Origin: Henckelia pumila
Taxonomy: Eukaryota > Streptophyta > Magnoliopsida > Lamiales > Gesneriaceae
Assembly (NCBI RefSeq): GCF_033568475.1
Contig: NC_133123.1
Span: forward strand, 104,905,228 to 104,969,227
DNA: 64,000 bases
Direction: 5' to 3'
The position numbers and the translations under genes were made by a program. Of the stretch, positions 21,497 to 33,941 are shown one piece after another (position 1 is the stretch's first letter; each line of letters opens with the position of its first letter). Below the pieces are notes generated by a model, which had not been told where the DNA came from, searched no databases, and was given only the letters and a program-made list of their open reading frames with translations.

Positions 21497-22956
21497 TGTA
21501 GTAGTCCAGTTCCATTTTACAAGATTAAGTGACTTAAACGTGATTAAAGAATTGATTAAGGGACTAAATTGCAAAATGTACTCCGACAGAATCGGACCGT
21601 CCCTTCTAGGATCGGAGCGTCCGATGGTTAGGCCATGCATTTCTGAGGTGTCAAATTGAGTTCGACAAGTGGCAAGGATCGGAGCGTCCGATCTAGCGAT
21701 CGGACCATCCGATGAGGTGTCAAGTTGAAGCTGACACGTGGAGGAGATCGGAGCGTTCGATCATGGTATCGGAGCGTCCGATCAGTTGTCGAGACAGGAG
21801 TTAACAGGATGGTGACACGTGGCGGATCATGCAGATCGGACTATCCGATCTGATGCCTATAAATAGGGGACGAAATGACCATTTTTGAGATCATTCCATG
21901 CCTCTCCTCTCCCGTAATTACTCTATTTTAAGGGCTTCGGGACACTTTATTTAAGTGTTGGCGTAGGTAGTAGTATTTTTATAGTTAGCAGATAGTGTTC
22001 GTAGTAGTGGCCAAGCAGCGGAGCTTTGGCGAGGTGTCCAAGGGTCGTAGCAGGGCTTTGCCCAAGCTCTGGGACATTCGACATCAGCGGGCTAACGACG
22101 GACGAATGTATAACTCTAGCTCCTTATAATAAATAGGGAGTATGCTATATTTTAATTAAGGCTTTTAGATCATTATAGATGATGCATTGTTATTATATTT
22201 AATTGTAGTGTTGCATGGTAGGCTTGAAACCTAGATGGATGCTTCTAGAAATTGTCTTAGAAAGGTACGTAAGTACTGACTGAGATTGCCAGCGGGTATG
22301 CATGCTTATGTGTTGCATTTATGTGCCATGATTATAATTGATGCATGATCCATGGTTTACTGCTTTCAAATATTATGATGTATGTGTATTTCATATTGAG
22401 CATGTGTCTCCTTCGAGATAAGTTATGCTTCCGATGGTGCTCAGCACTTGTAAGGACGTTTTGAGCACTAAGAGTCACTCGACCGATGAGTCGTTCCGTC
22501 TCTAGTGTTCCAGGGGGACATTCTTGGTCCACGTCCAGTTAAGAGTGAGTGGTTGGGTCCAGTGGTTTGATTCCCCGAGGCTACAGCTCATGTCTTAGGC
22601 ACCAGTCTGAGCAGATTCTGATCTGTCTACCCAGATATTATTTCCCGATCATTTCATTGCATGAATCATATGTGTACGTTTACCCGTACTAGCGTACTGA
22701 GCGTTTTATGCTCACAGACAGTTGTTTTCTGTTTGTCTGCACACCCCATTCGATGGGGCAGTTGCAGGTAGTTTTCCTAGAGATCTGGAGATTGGGTGGT
22801 GACCAAGGCAGGATTGTAGGGTTAACTACTAGGTTTTACCATGCTGGTATTTTAGTTATTTTAGTTTCCGTAGTTTATCTCTAATTATAATTGATTATTG
22901 TTTAATTGCATGCCTAAGTTTTTTATTAGTACGTGATCACGGTGCGGGTCACTACA
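21497..22956 (+). repeat. Left LTR of the gypsy element (1460 bp)
   Basis: Begins TGTAGTAGTCC and ends GGGTCACTACA. The first 360 bp carry repeated inverted motifs of the form ATCGG-A-(G/C)-C-(G/A)-T-CCGAT (about 21590-21851). TATAAATAGG at 21858 is a good TATA-box candidate. A minus-strand frame of 66 codons at 22332-22532 recurs in the right LTR but has no known counterpart. Confidence 0.9.
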
Positions 22957-22960
22957 TTTA

Positions 22961-22973
22961 TGGTATCAGAGCA
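22961..22973 (+). other. Primer-binding site (initiator tRNA-Met type)
   Basis: TGGTATCAGAGCA lies four bases after the LTR end. This matches the 3' end of initiator tRNA-Met used by chromoviruses and most Copia elements. Confidence 0.85.
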
Positions 22974-24557
22974 TGCAATATGATTCTTTGGGACTTAATA
23001 TTGACATTTGGGTTATCCTTGTAGATTACAAGTCGTATTCATTGACAATAGCAGTATCAGGAATTGGAATAGCAGGATACCTAGGCTTTTCCAAGATCGT
23101 CATTTCCAAGGTGGGCATCAGAGTTTCGTATTATGTGGATTCTAGCAGGGTGGAGCTAGAAGAGAAGATCCAGTTTTGAACTCCAGACACTTCTCAAGGT
23201 TGAATGAAATGTGTGACATGTAGTCATCCATTTAGCTTCGACCAAGGAAACCACCGCTGCAGATTCTCCACTAGTAGTTGGAGAGATTGTTAGAAGATCC
23301 TGCCGGAGAATGGACCATTTAATTGGTAGTTTCCGGTAGTGAGATTAAATATTTTAGATCTTGCGAGGAGAAAGTCTGCTGACCTGCCTGCATCGATACT
23401 TTCGTGTGTGGCATATGGGAAACTTCACGTTCAAGATCAGTAGACGGAATGAAAGAATTCCACAAGGATTTAAATAATGTATTAAATTTTGTTATAAAAA
23501 GTATTTCAGTTGTAAGCATTTGATCAGATGTATTAAATATTTCAGATATTTTATGTACTAGTTATTGTTGTATTGTGCATCTTTTCAGTGTAATATTTTG
23601 GATAAGCTGTTTATTACAAGAGATTGTAATAAAGATTGTATAGAACCTGGGTTAGTGGTTCAAGTATTGTAATTGTAATCTTTGGGATTATCTTGATTAT
23701 ATTGAATAAATGATCAGACATTTGTTTAAAACATGTGTATAATTAGGATTGAATTATGCATGTTTTCAGTTGAATAGTTCTAGATGTATTTCCTAGAATA
23801 GTTTATCGAGACATAGTGTTTGCCAAGCATGATGTGTTCTCATCAGGGGCACAGTAATGAATTATATCAAGTGATGTGGACTGTGTGGATATGTGACTAG
23901 ATGGAGAAAAAATGCGACCCCATGCTTGTATTACTCTGGGAGCCTTTCGTGCTTTAGAGGATGTCTGGGATCTTTACTTGCTTCAGATGGTTATTCAAGG
24001 GGAGTCTACCTCAGTCTGATGTATTGAAACAGTCACAGTAGGGGTGTAGATATTCGATATTTGAAATATCTCGTGAATATTTAATTGATACTGAGATTTA
24101 GTATCCAATGAAATTAGTTATCGTCTGACTTCGTCAGAGATATAGATTAAGGATTTTCCGCTGTTAGAATTAGTCTTGCAAGGAATTTTCCTTGACGAGT
24201 GATCGTTCTGAGAAGATAAGGTTTTGATCTGATAATGTGGTATTACTAGACAAATATATCTAGTAACTGGAAGGATTTCTACCAGTAGTTATTCAGAGTA
24301 TCGTCTGAATTTATCAGAAATACAGTGTGGCATTCCTTTGAGACAAGGAAGATTCAGGTTATCAGACTTGGGAAAATCTGCTTTAGTCTTTGTTTGTTTT
24401 AGTATCATCTTGTACAGACATAAACAGTGGTAGTAAGTTTGGATTGGTAGGGGTTTGATGCCAATAAATACCCTTAATTATCGTCTGACACTGTGAGAGA
24501 TAAGAATAGTGAAACTCGTGGGAATTTTGTTATTCCAAGTATTTTGGGTTTAGATAG
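22974..24557 (+). pseudogene. Degenerate leader/gag region of the gypsy element
   Basis: This is where gag and the start of pol should lie. No frame longer than about 70 codons survives and no zinc knuckle could be found. Short phrases such as ATCGTCTGA...CAGA(G/A)ATA recur near 24118, 24300 and 24480, suggesting local repetition. The copy of GATAG at 24553-24557 is the left TSD of the nested solo LTR. Confidence 0.5.
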
Positions 24558-27180
24558 TGTAACACCCGGTATTTTTAATTACGTAAATCCGCCTGCATAA
24601 TTAGGATATTTAATTATTTAAATTTATGATTTATGGGTTAAATAATTATGTGAATTATTTATGCATGATTTAATTTATTTTTAAGCATTTAACCCATAAT
24701 TAGTGATTTTTATGATTTTTAGTATTTTTATTATTTGATCGCATAGACGGGACCGTGGACAGACGAGATGACAACTTTTTAGCCAAATTATTTTATGAGC
24801 CTTTTTAGAGCCTTAAAATATTATTTTGAGTCCTATTATCTCAAAATTTTAAGTATTTAATTTTATTTAATTTTAGGAGTCCATTTTTATTCAAATTAAG
24901 CCAAAATATTGACTTTTTATTATCTTTAAAATTCCCTAAAATTATTATTTCGAGATTTTATAATATTTATGTTAGTATTATTATTTTTAAAGTTGGGATT
25001 ATTTTAATTATGTTATTATCTTCCTATTTTAATTATTAAACCCTTATCTACCTAAAATAATCCCCAAACCCTACGCCATTCTCCTAGCATCAGCCGCCTA
25101 CCTCCCCTCCATTCTCCATATTCTTCATCAGATAGCATTCTCCAAGGACTCCATAGCCTCAATTCGTGTGGTTTTCAAGCCGAGTCATCATTCCGTCGTC
25201 CCGGAACCGTCCCACGTTCGTGCTTCTCGTCATCTACGGTGAAAGGCATGATTCCTTCTTAAAATTTTCGTACCATCTCAGTTAGTTTACGTGTGTGTAG
25301 TGTTATGCATCAAAATTTTAAAGATTTTCAGAAAACGATAATGGTATTGTAGGTATGTGCTTTGTTCCTTGTTCCTCTTGTTCATGACCACGTTTTTGGG
25401 GTTAACTATGGATGGTAGGTCTGTTGGTCAAGGTCCTAGGAGGGTGGGGGACGGCCTGGACTCGAGTGGCTCGAATGGCTCGAGCCAAACGAGCCCAGGG
25501 AAGCCAATATAGCAGCTCGGCCGAGACAGGTGCAGGTTTAGGGTTGGCAGGAAGGAGGCTCGGCCTTGGCGGTTCAGGGTGCATGGGGGTTCGGGCCTGA
25601 CTGGGTTTGGTCCGCCCGGACGTGGGCTACGTCCGGGCGGCGGCGCTCCGGCCAGGGGCGGCCGGAGCCGGCCGGCAGCAGGCCAAGAGGGCCTGCTGCT
25701 CACGGCCGAGAGACTATGGGAGAGGGGGGATCGGGTTGGGCTAGGTTGGGGGTCTGGGTCGGGTCTGGGTGGTCCGGGTCGGGTTGGTTAGGTAGTGGGT
25801 CGGGTTAGTGAGTCCGGGTCCGAGTTTGGTGGGCCGGGCTCGAGTATTTTATTTTTAAAGTATTTTACGAAATTATGTGTTTTTGAGTCAAATAAATTGA
25901 AATAAAATTATTTGGACTCCCAAATAATTTTATTTGAAATTTTAAAATTTTAATTAAGTTAGTCCATTAATTTTATGGGTTTTTGAGCCCATAAAAGTTA
26001 TTGGGCCAGTCTATGGGTTTTTGGGCCCATTGGGCCAGTTTAAGTTGTTATTGGGCTTAGTGTATTTTAATGGGCTTTATTAATTTAATTGGGCTTAGAA
26101 TAATTATTTGGGCTTAAAGTTTAAGATATTGGGCTTAAGTATGTTAATGGACCAGATTTAAGTTAATGGGCTTGTGTGTAGGGCCAGCAGTCCAGGACCA
26201 TCCATGAGAAAATTTGCATGTGTCCTGATTATATATTTAATTATTTTTATGCATTCAAGTTATTTTAATATTTATATGTTAATAAGAAATTAAATTAAAT
26301 ATATATGATGGACACACATTTTATTCAAGTACATGCATTCATGAAATAATATTTTATGCATAATTTAATGTTTAAGTTGAGCAATAAAAATATTTTATGT
26401 TGGAAGTTGAAGTAGTGTGACAATTTAAGGGGGATTCGTCCCCATATGATTGAAGGGCAGTTTACTGCCAATTTAAGAGGTGATTCGTCACCGGCCACGT
26501 ACGTAGGTTTCCACGCTGATCAGTATTTAATGTATGATTTAAGGTTACACTACGGATACAACCATGCTATGTTAGAAAATAAATTGCTCAATAATGTTAT
26601 GTATTATGTTATGTAATATGTTTATTTAAGTAAGTTATGTTATGTAATTTTTAAGCATGCTCATTCATGTATATGTATGTATTAGTATTAAATTGGTTTA
26701 AATTATTTTAAACCCTTGTTATGTTAGCATGTTGGGCCTCTAGGCTCACTACACTGGTATGGTGCAGGTGAGTACGTTGAGGATGACATTGTACCCACCG
26801 GAGGCGAGGACGTATGAGCATGCATGCAGTGGCCCCGTGACCGTGAAATATTCTGAGTCGCTATGCATGTTATTGTTTTTGTCAGCATGATACATTTTTA
26901 TTATTTTCAGTGATTGAGGGTCTAGAATATTTATTTAATATTTTCAGTGCATGCAAACTTTTATTTACTTATGCAGTATATTTTTAATTTATGTTTGACT
27001 CAGATATTTATTATATTTTTAAGAATGCATTTTTATTTAAGTATTTATTTGTTTATTCATTTTAAATATTTTTATTCTGTGCATATATGTATGGGCATAT
27101 ATGTACATATTTTATTTAGTAAGTATAAAAAAAAAAAAAATTTCCGCATATTTATTTATTATAGAGTTAGGGTCGTTTCA
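24558..27180 (+). repeat. Solo LTR, 2623 bp, nested in the gypsy element
   Basis: Starts TGTAACACCCGG and ends GGGTCGTTTCA, with identical 5-bp direct repeats GATAG outside both ends (24553-24557 and 27181-27185). No PBS, coding region or second LTR is present, so it is a solo LTR left by recombination between two LTRs. The TGTAACACCC start and the length fit large chromovirus (Tekay/Del-like) LTRs. A GC-rich block lies at 25400-25850; long frames there on both strands are composition artefacts. Confidence 0.85.
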
Positions 27181-27185
27181 GATAG

Positions 27186-29532
27186 TTCTCGTTGAACAGA
27201 ATCACAGAAATTATAGTTGTTGATCAACAGTATGAGATTCTGATGAATTGAGAATTTGTGAATAATAGATTTAACTGATTGATCCTTTTGAGCTAAGTAT
27301 GAGCTATGATAGATGAAGGATAATGGATGCGATTGCTAAGTCTAATCAGTATTGATTGAGATATATTCAGAATCTCTTAGTGTTTGGGAATTTTCAAGAA
27401 TGTGTTAGTTCATCTTTTGGATTTTCTTCTGTTAAGAGGGAATAATAAGATGTAACATTTGTGATTTTGGAGAACCCGGTAAACCATGTTTTGAATTATC
27501 TGTGGAAGATATGGATGTTGTAACCCAGTATTGGGGGAGATGATTGTTCTTTTGTAGAAAATACGATGGACATTGCTTGGTGATTAGAAACTATTAACTC
27601 AGTTTTCAGGTACTGAACTGAGAAATTGTTAATCGTTGGGGAAAAACTGATAGGATGAGTACAATACTTTGATATTCAGTCCTCAGAAATGTTTCTGCAG
27701 TATTTCTGGGATTTCATTGTCAGAATTTGATCTAGCAAGTGTTTGAATTTAATGGGTACCAACAGGATAGAATCAAGTGTTTAGACATGGAAAAAAGACA
27801 GCAGTTGAGATCTAAATTTACCAGGTCTAGCGAGATTGTTGTCACTGATTTTTCGGGATATTTATTGGATGCGTTAGACCATTGATGTATATAGGATTGA
27901 ATCATGGGTTTGATAGATTGTTTTGATTTGAGTACTTCGCAAGGGAGGGATGAAACAGTTTTATTCATCTAGTAGCACAAGTCAGAATTAAGCAAGAAAT
28001 TATTATTATCCGTGACAAGATAATCAGTATTATTGTTTTGAGCATTATCTCAAGTTATGAGATAGATGTCAATATTCGACCCAGATTATTAGTACCAAAA
28101 ATTTTACTAATCGACTTTTGAGTCAACATAATAAATATTGATATTTCTAAGAAGAGAACCTAAAGGGTTCAGGAAATCAAAAATTGCGGACAAAGATTTG
28201 TCACATGTGTTATGACAAAGTTTTAATCATTAGTATGAGAATTAGTTTGGTGTACAAAGACTTGTGTATCAGTATGTTTTTTGATATTGGATGTGTCAAC
28301 AGATTTAGACTGAACATAGACAACTTGGAAGTTTGTATCATAGTTATCGATTCCTGAGTGAAAATGAGAATTATCACGATGGACTTTGTGACCCATTTTT
28401 TGGTATTCTCGAGGAATTACGATACTATCAGGGTTGTGATGTATCGAATCACCAAGATAGAACATTTCATTTCGTGTAATAAAGATTCACTTTTGATAGT
28501 AGTGATTGATTACACATTCAGAAAATTGTAAATTTTCATTGCATATCAGTAAGCATTGTCAGGGAAAGAGATTTCAGATTTGTTTCCAGATTCTGGGGGA
28601 GTTTCAAGTATGACTCAAGGAATATTCTCAATGTGAGTACAACCTATCATTCGGAGAATGATGAACAGTCAGAATATAATATCTGTATTTTGAGAATATA
28701 TTATGAGCTTACACTATGGATTTTGGCCAGCTTGGAAAAATCAGGTTTCAGTGATTGAGTTTTTATGCAACAACAGTTATCACAGCAGTAATGGTATGAC
28801 ACCATTTGAGAAGTTGTACGGAAAATGATGTCGTATTTCATTGTTTTGAGAAGAGACTTGGGAAACAACAGATTGAGAAACCAAGAGTTAAGTCAACAGG
28901 GTGTTGATATAGTTGAATTATTAGGAAATATATATCTCTAGAGTTTCTTAGTCTAATTGAGATATTGGACAATAAATGAGATATATTACAGACTAACATT
29001 GCCGTTATATGGATCCAGTATCCACGATGTGTTCTATGTATCACTGTTATGATGATTTGTGGTAAATGAGTCTTACATCTTGCAATCATTCAAGGTACAT
29101 TGTATACATATTCGACATGTGTGGAGAGAACATATTTATTACTGAATCATAATAAAAAGTATTGAGGAATAAGAATTTCTTTGGTCCAATTTTAATATTG
29201 AGACACTACTGACGATTATTTGGATTACAGTGAGATCTTGTAAAATGATATGAGAGAATAAAAACATGTTGTTCTTATTCAAGTTCATTCGGTACTTAAG
29301 ATAAGATTTTGTGTAACAAGGTGATTCCTCTTGTTTTAGCTCAGTGGCAGCACCGAAGCACAAAGGAAGTCACTCGGGAATTTGAGAGTCGCATGCATTC
29401 AGATTACTTGGAATTTTTATAATTGTTTGGTATTTAAGTTGTATCTTGTAAAATGATCTGAAGTTATAAACGGATTGCTATTTCAAGTTATGTCAGTACT
29501 TAAGATGAAATTTTGAGGACAAAATATCTTAA
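27186..29532 (+). pseudogene. Degenerate pol of the gypsy element (integrase remnants)
   Basis: Most of RT is not readable. Integrase is traceable: a CQQ(I) stop TEHRQLGSLY block from about 28296, MDFVTHFLVFSRNYD from 28379, then VSIVRERDFRFVSRFWG near 28550 and a TYHSENDEQSEYN-like block near 28645. These match the zinc region end, the first Asp, and the later core of chromovirus integrase. Further on, SIHDVFYVSLL (about 29020) matches the C-terminal HDVFHVS motif. Frameshifts and stops are frequent. Confidence 0.7.
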
Positions 29533-29544
29533 GTAGGGGGAGAA
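29533..29544 (+). other. Polypurine tract of the gypsy element
   Basis: GTAGGGGGAGAA directly precedes the right LTR and would prime plus-strand DNA synthesis. Confidence 0.75.
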
Positions 29545-30976
29545 TGTAGTAGTCCGGTTCCATTTTACAAGATTAAGGGACTTAAATGTGATTAAAGAAT
29601 TGATTAAGGGACTAAATTTCAAAATGTACTCGAACAGGACAGGACCGGACCGTCTAGGATCGGAGCGTCCAATGGTTAGGCCATGCATTTATGAGGTGTC
29701 AAATTGAGTTCGACACGTGGCAAGGGTCGGAGCGTCCGATCTAGAGATCGGAGCGTCCAATCATGGGATCAGAGCATCCTATCAGTTGTCGAGACAGGTG
29801 TTAATAGGATGGTGACACGTTTCGGATCATGCGAATCGGACTGTCCGATCCAGGGAACAGAGCGTCCGATCTGATGCCTATAAATAGGGGACGAAATGGC
29901 CATTTTTGAGATCATTCCAAGCCTCTCCTCTCCCATAACGGCTCTATTTTAAGGGCTTCTGGACTCTTTATTTAAGAGTTGGAGTAAGTAATAGTATTTT
30001 TATAGTTAGCGGACAGTGTCCGTAGTAGTGGCCAAGAAGCGGAGCTTTGGCGAGGTGTCCAGAGGTCGTAGCAGGGCTGCGCCCAAGCTCTGGAGAATTC
30101 GACATCAGTAGGCTGACGATGGACGAAGGTATACCTCTAGTTGCTTATAGTGAATAGGGAGTATGTTATAGTTTAATTAAGGCTTTTAGAGCATGATAGA
30201 TGATGCATGGTTATTATATTTAATTGTACTGTTGCATGGTAGGCTTGGAACCTAGATGGATTCTTCTAAGAACTGCCTTAGAAAGGTACGTAAGTACTGA
30301 CTGAGATTGCCAGCGGGTATGCATGCTTATGTGTTGCATTTATGTGCCATGATTATAATGGATGCATGATCCATGTTTTACTGCCTTGAAATATTATGCT
30401 GCATGTGCATTTCATATTGAACATGTATCTCCTTCGAGATAAGTTATACTTTCGAGGGTGCTCATCCCTTGTTAGGATGTTTTGGGCACTGAGAGTCACT
30501 CGACCGACGGGTCTTTCCGTCTCTAGTATTCCAAGGGGACATTCTTGGTCCACGTCCAGTTAGGAGTGAGTGGTTGGGTCTAGTAGTTTGATTCCTCGAG
30601 GCTACAGCTCATGTCCTAGGCGCTAGTCTGAGCAGATTCCGATCTGTCTACCCAGATATTATTTTCCGGTCATTTTATTGCATGCATCATATACGTATGT
30701 TTATCCGTACTAGCGTACGGAACGTTTTATGCTCACGTCCAGTTGTTTTTTGTTTGTCTGGACACCCCATTCGACGGTGCAGTTGCAGGTAGTTTTTCTA
30801 GAGATCTGAAGATTGGGTGGTGACCAAGACAGGATTGCAGGGTTAACTAATAGGTTTTACCATGCTGGTATTTTAGTTATTTTAGTTTTCGTAGTTTATC
30901 CCTGATTATAATTGATTATTGTTTAATTGCATGTCTAAGTTCTGATTAGTTGGTGATCACGGTTCGGGTCACTACA
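29545..30976 (+). repeat. Right LTR of the gypsy element (1432 bp)
   Basis: Begins TGTAGTAGTCC and ends GGGTCACTACA like the left copy. It lacks roughly 50 bp found at about 21700-21755 of the left LTR but has an extra ATCGG-type hairpin unit near 29850, so the hairpin region is the fastest-changing part. Substitutions are spread along the whole LTR. Confidence 0.9.
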
Positions 30977-30981
30977 CATAA

Positions 30982-32380
30982 ACTATTGAAAATGTCTTAA
31001 TTAATACATTATCCAATTAACAAGTCAATGTTTTCATTTGATAAAATTGCTTCTAAGTCCAATTATTCTTAATACATTCAACCAAAATACATATATTATT
31101 TTTCATAGTAATTTTTTATTGATTAAAATTGTAAAAATAAATTTATATTGTTTTAAAATTATAAGAAATAAGTATTTTATTATTTTTATATTTTAATCAT
31201 TAATAAATAATTTATTCAAATATAATATATTTTTAAAATATAATAATATATATGATAAAATAATATTTTTCTGTATACATTAAATCATAATCCTTGATTT
31301 AGAAAAAAATTATATAAACATTATTTATTAATAAAATTATATTCAATAAATAATCATATACATGAAAAATATATTTAATATACCGATAAAAATATAATAG
31401 AATAAATATTTACTTATATTTAAATTCAAGTACGAGTAAGAAAAAATATAAAATTAAAAATTCTTAAATCAAAGTGAAGAAAGTTTAGGCCATTAGAAAA
31501 TCGAAATAATGAGTGACGTTTTTGTGTATGATATTTGTTTTTTCATGATTTAAAACTTTAATGTTCAATATTTCAAATTCTCAATAGAATAATACTATAT
31601 TTTGAAAAATTAAAATGATGATTAAGTTTGCTTTAACAGTCTAACATTGTACCAACATACTCTAACGACATATATTTATTTTATTATATTTTAATCATTA
31701 TATTACAATATTTAATTTTGTATAATTTGAGTTGACAAATATTTATTATGATATAATTATAAATAAATATGATATTTTTAAAATTAATCAATAAAATAAA
31801 TTTGAAAATTAAATTATGTACCTAATCAAATTTTAATATTAGTAATTGAACTTAATATCAATTTAGGTTAATGGTAAACTTGACTTTTTAATTTGATCAT
31901 ATATCTATTAAGACAATTATAATAATTCATGTATAATTTGACATTTTATCAATAGTTGGTAAAAAAAAAATGGCCATCACTCTATTAGTCTCACATCATT
32001 GTATATCGGAAGAAAAAATTGTAGTTTTCGCTTTGTCGCCATACATTGCATTCGGATTCAAACGCTTCTGGCTACTTGTTTATTTTGAATAAAATTCTTA
32101 TAACAACATGCCCTTAGAGGCTGCGACCAAGATCACTTCACGTAGATTATTATTTAATCTTTTCAATTGGAAATTCCATATTTTCTATATTAGTTACCAT
32201 AGCCTATGATACTAACTCAATCTAGTACCAAATGCACAAATATTTATTTAATATTAGATATTTTTCTTTTAAAAAAGATGGATTATATTAAATTCACTTC
32301 ACAAACAAAATTATTTCTGATGTGTAGTAGTTATAATAATTAATTAAAATTAAAAATGTAAGTATAAAAATTTTGTGTGG
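30982..32380. other. AT-rich intergenic DNA, nothing recognised
   Basis: Strongly A/T-rich with many short TAAT/TATA runs and no coding frame, inverted repeat or TSD that I could support. Confidence 0.6.
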
Positions 32381-32399
32381 ATTATAGAGGAGAAAGCTC

Positions 32400-32676
32400 A
32401 TTGTAGTTAAGAGTCATTTACTCCAATAGTAGGCCCGCAACTCAAGAGGCTCATGGCCCATCTTGAGAATTTTATAAATAAGTGGACATTATTCTATATA
32501 AAATTATATTCTTATTCTCTCAATTTATGCTCTAAAATATTTTTAGTTTTTTTAATACATATTTTGAGATGATCGCTGACTTGGGCATCAGCGGATTTTC
32601 GTCGGGCATCCCCCGACACCTCTAACCTCATTTCGTGACTTAGGCGATGACCCAAATTTTATAAGAGTTTTTGCTC
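32400..32676 (+). repeat. Fragment of a Tat-type LTR
   Basis: CTGACTTGGGCATCAGCGGA followed by a CGTCGGG...CCCCGACACC inverted pair and CTCTAACC...TTTCGTGAC is laid out like the LTR at 12994-13430 read on its minus strand. It is a diverged relative cut off at 32680 by the Copia LTR. No coding part is attached. Confidence 0.45.
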
Positions 32677-32680
32677 GCCC

Positions 32681-33941
32681 TGTTGGATCGGTTCTCTTGT
32701 GCCCGAAAACGCAACGGAATTCTAAAAATTTTATGTAAAAATCGAGCACATGTGTAGCATTCAAAAATATTAAACATCCATAGGATGTTTAAGATATTTT
32801 TACCTGTCAATCTCAAAAGATTGATTTATGGCTTCAACCAAGTTGTGAACAACTTAGCTCTTGAAATGATAGACACTATCAACAAGCTTCCAAGAGCACA
32901 CCTTGCTCAAAAATGGCCTCCTCTTCAAATTAGGTCTGCAATTAGTCAAACTAGATCCATTCTAAATATGCACTAGAATATTTAAAGCATTTTTCATTGA
33001 GAATTTCTTTGTCTTTTCTCCCAAGATGGAAGACAAAATTTGGAGAATTTTTGGATTGGGTGTTCGGCCATGATGGAGAATTGGAAAGTGAATATTGCTT
33101 GTCTTGGTACTTAAAAATTGTGTTATAACAAAAGACAAAGTATGCATAAAAAAGTGTGCACTTTGTCTTTAACCCTTCATATTCACTCTTTCTCATGTAT
33201 TGATATATAATATATGTCAAACATATATATATATATATACATAGCACATGAACTTAATATTAATTAATTATCAAACTCAAACTCATTTAAGTTTAATCAA
33301 TTAATTAAATCCAACTTGAACTCATTCAAGCCCACTAGTATAATAATTTTTCAACACTATTTTTATTTGGGATCTACAAGACCCAATAGTGTTTAATTAA
33401 TTCAACACCTAAATTAATTTAATTATTTGGACTCTACAAGGTCCACTAGTGTTTAATTAATTCAACACTTGAATTAATTTAATTAAGTTCATAATAATAA
33501 TTTTGAAAATCACCATTTTCAAAATTAATTATTTTATTCAAGTCAACTTTTAATCTTGGAACACATTCACAAATTAAAAGTTACTTTCCCATTTATTCTT
33601 CTTTAGAAGTCATATATACTTCTAATTAATTTCACTTATAAACTCCTTTATAAGCCGTTCAACACATTGAACCAATTTTATTCTCAACGGATTCTAGAAA
33701 ACTAGTACTTGTGTGACCCTCAATGGTTTAATGATAGAACTAGCAGTGGGTGGTTCACATCTCCATGTGATTCGGGATCAACAAGTCTCTTATATGAGCA
33801 TACCCTAAATAGCTCCATTCTTATTTATCAACTCCTTCATAATAAGAACGTCAGAAAACTAAGTCTGATAATACCCAACCAATCATGTTAAACGTCTAGC
33901 AGCATCACTTACATGACTCCCCAGGTATCAAATGTTAGTGC
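32681..33941 (-). repeat. Copia family-B 3' LTR, distal piece (1261 bp)
   Basis: Minus-strand LTR end CGATCCAACA at 32681. Together with 43251-44111 it makes one LTR of about 2122 bp. The break at 33941/43251 carries the TSD of the inserted element (AGTGC / AGTTC). Aligns with 2760-4541, including the CCTATGGATGTTTAA block near the LTR end. Confidence 0.85.

Larger units (their letters stand above)
21497..30976 (+). mobile_element. Ty3/gypsy retrotransposon (chromovirus-like), old, with a nested solo LTR
   Basis: Flanked by perfect 5-bp TSDs CATAA (21492-21496 and 30977-30981). It has LTRs of 1460 and 1432 bp, a PBS TGGTATCAGAGCA after the left LTR and a purine tract AGTAGGGGGAGA before the right LTR. 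The interior is heavily mutated; integrase remnants in plus orientation are readable around 28260-28700. The interior is interrupted by a solo LTR (24558-27180). LTR differences include indels and are clearly more numerous than in the Copia element at 33942, so this insertion is older. Confidence 0.88.

Noticed and set aside
22332..22532. 66-codon minus-strand frame, with a similar frame at 30353-30553
   Set aside because: The similarity is explained by the two positions being the same place in the two LTRs of one element; no homolog known.
25402..25808. Several overlapping frames of 60-91 codons on both strands, proline/glycine/arginine rich
   Set aside because: All lie in a GC-rich block of a solo LTR, where stop codons are rare by composition; overlapping in several frames and without known motifs.
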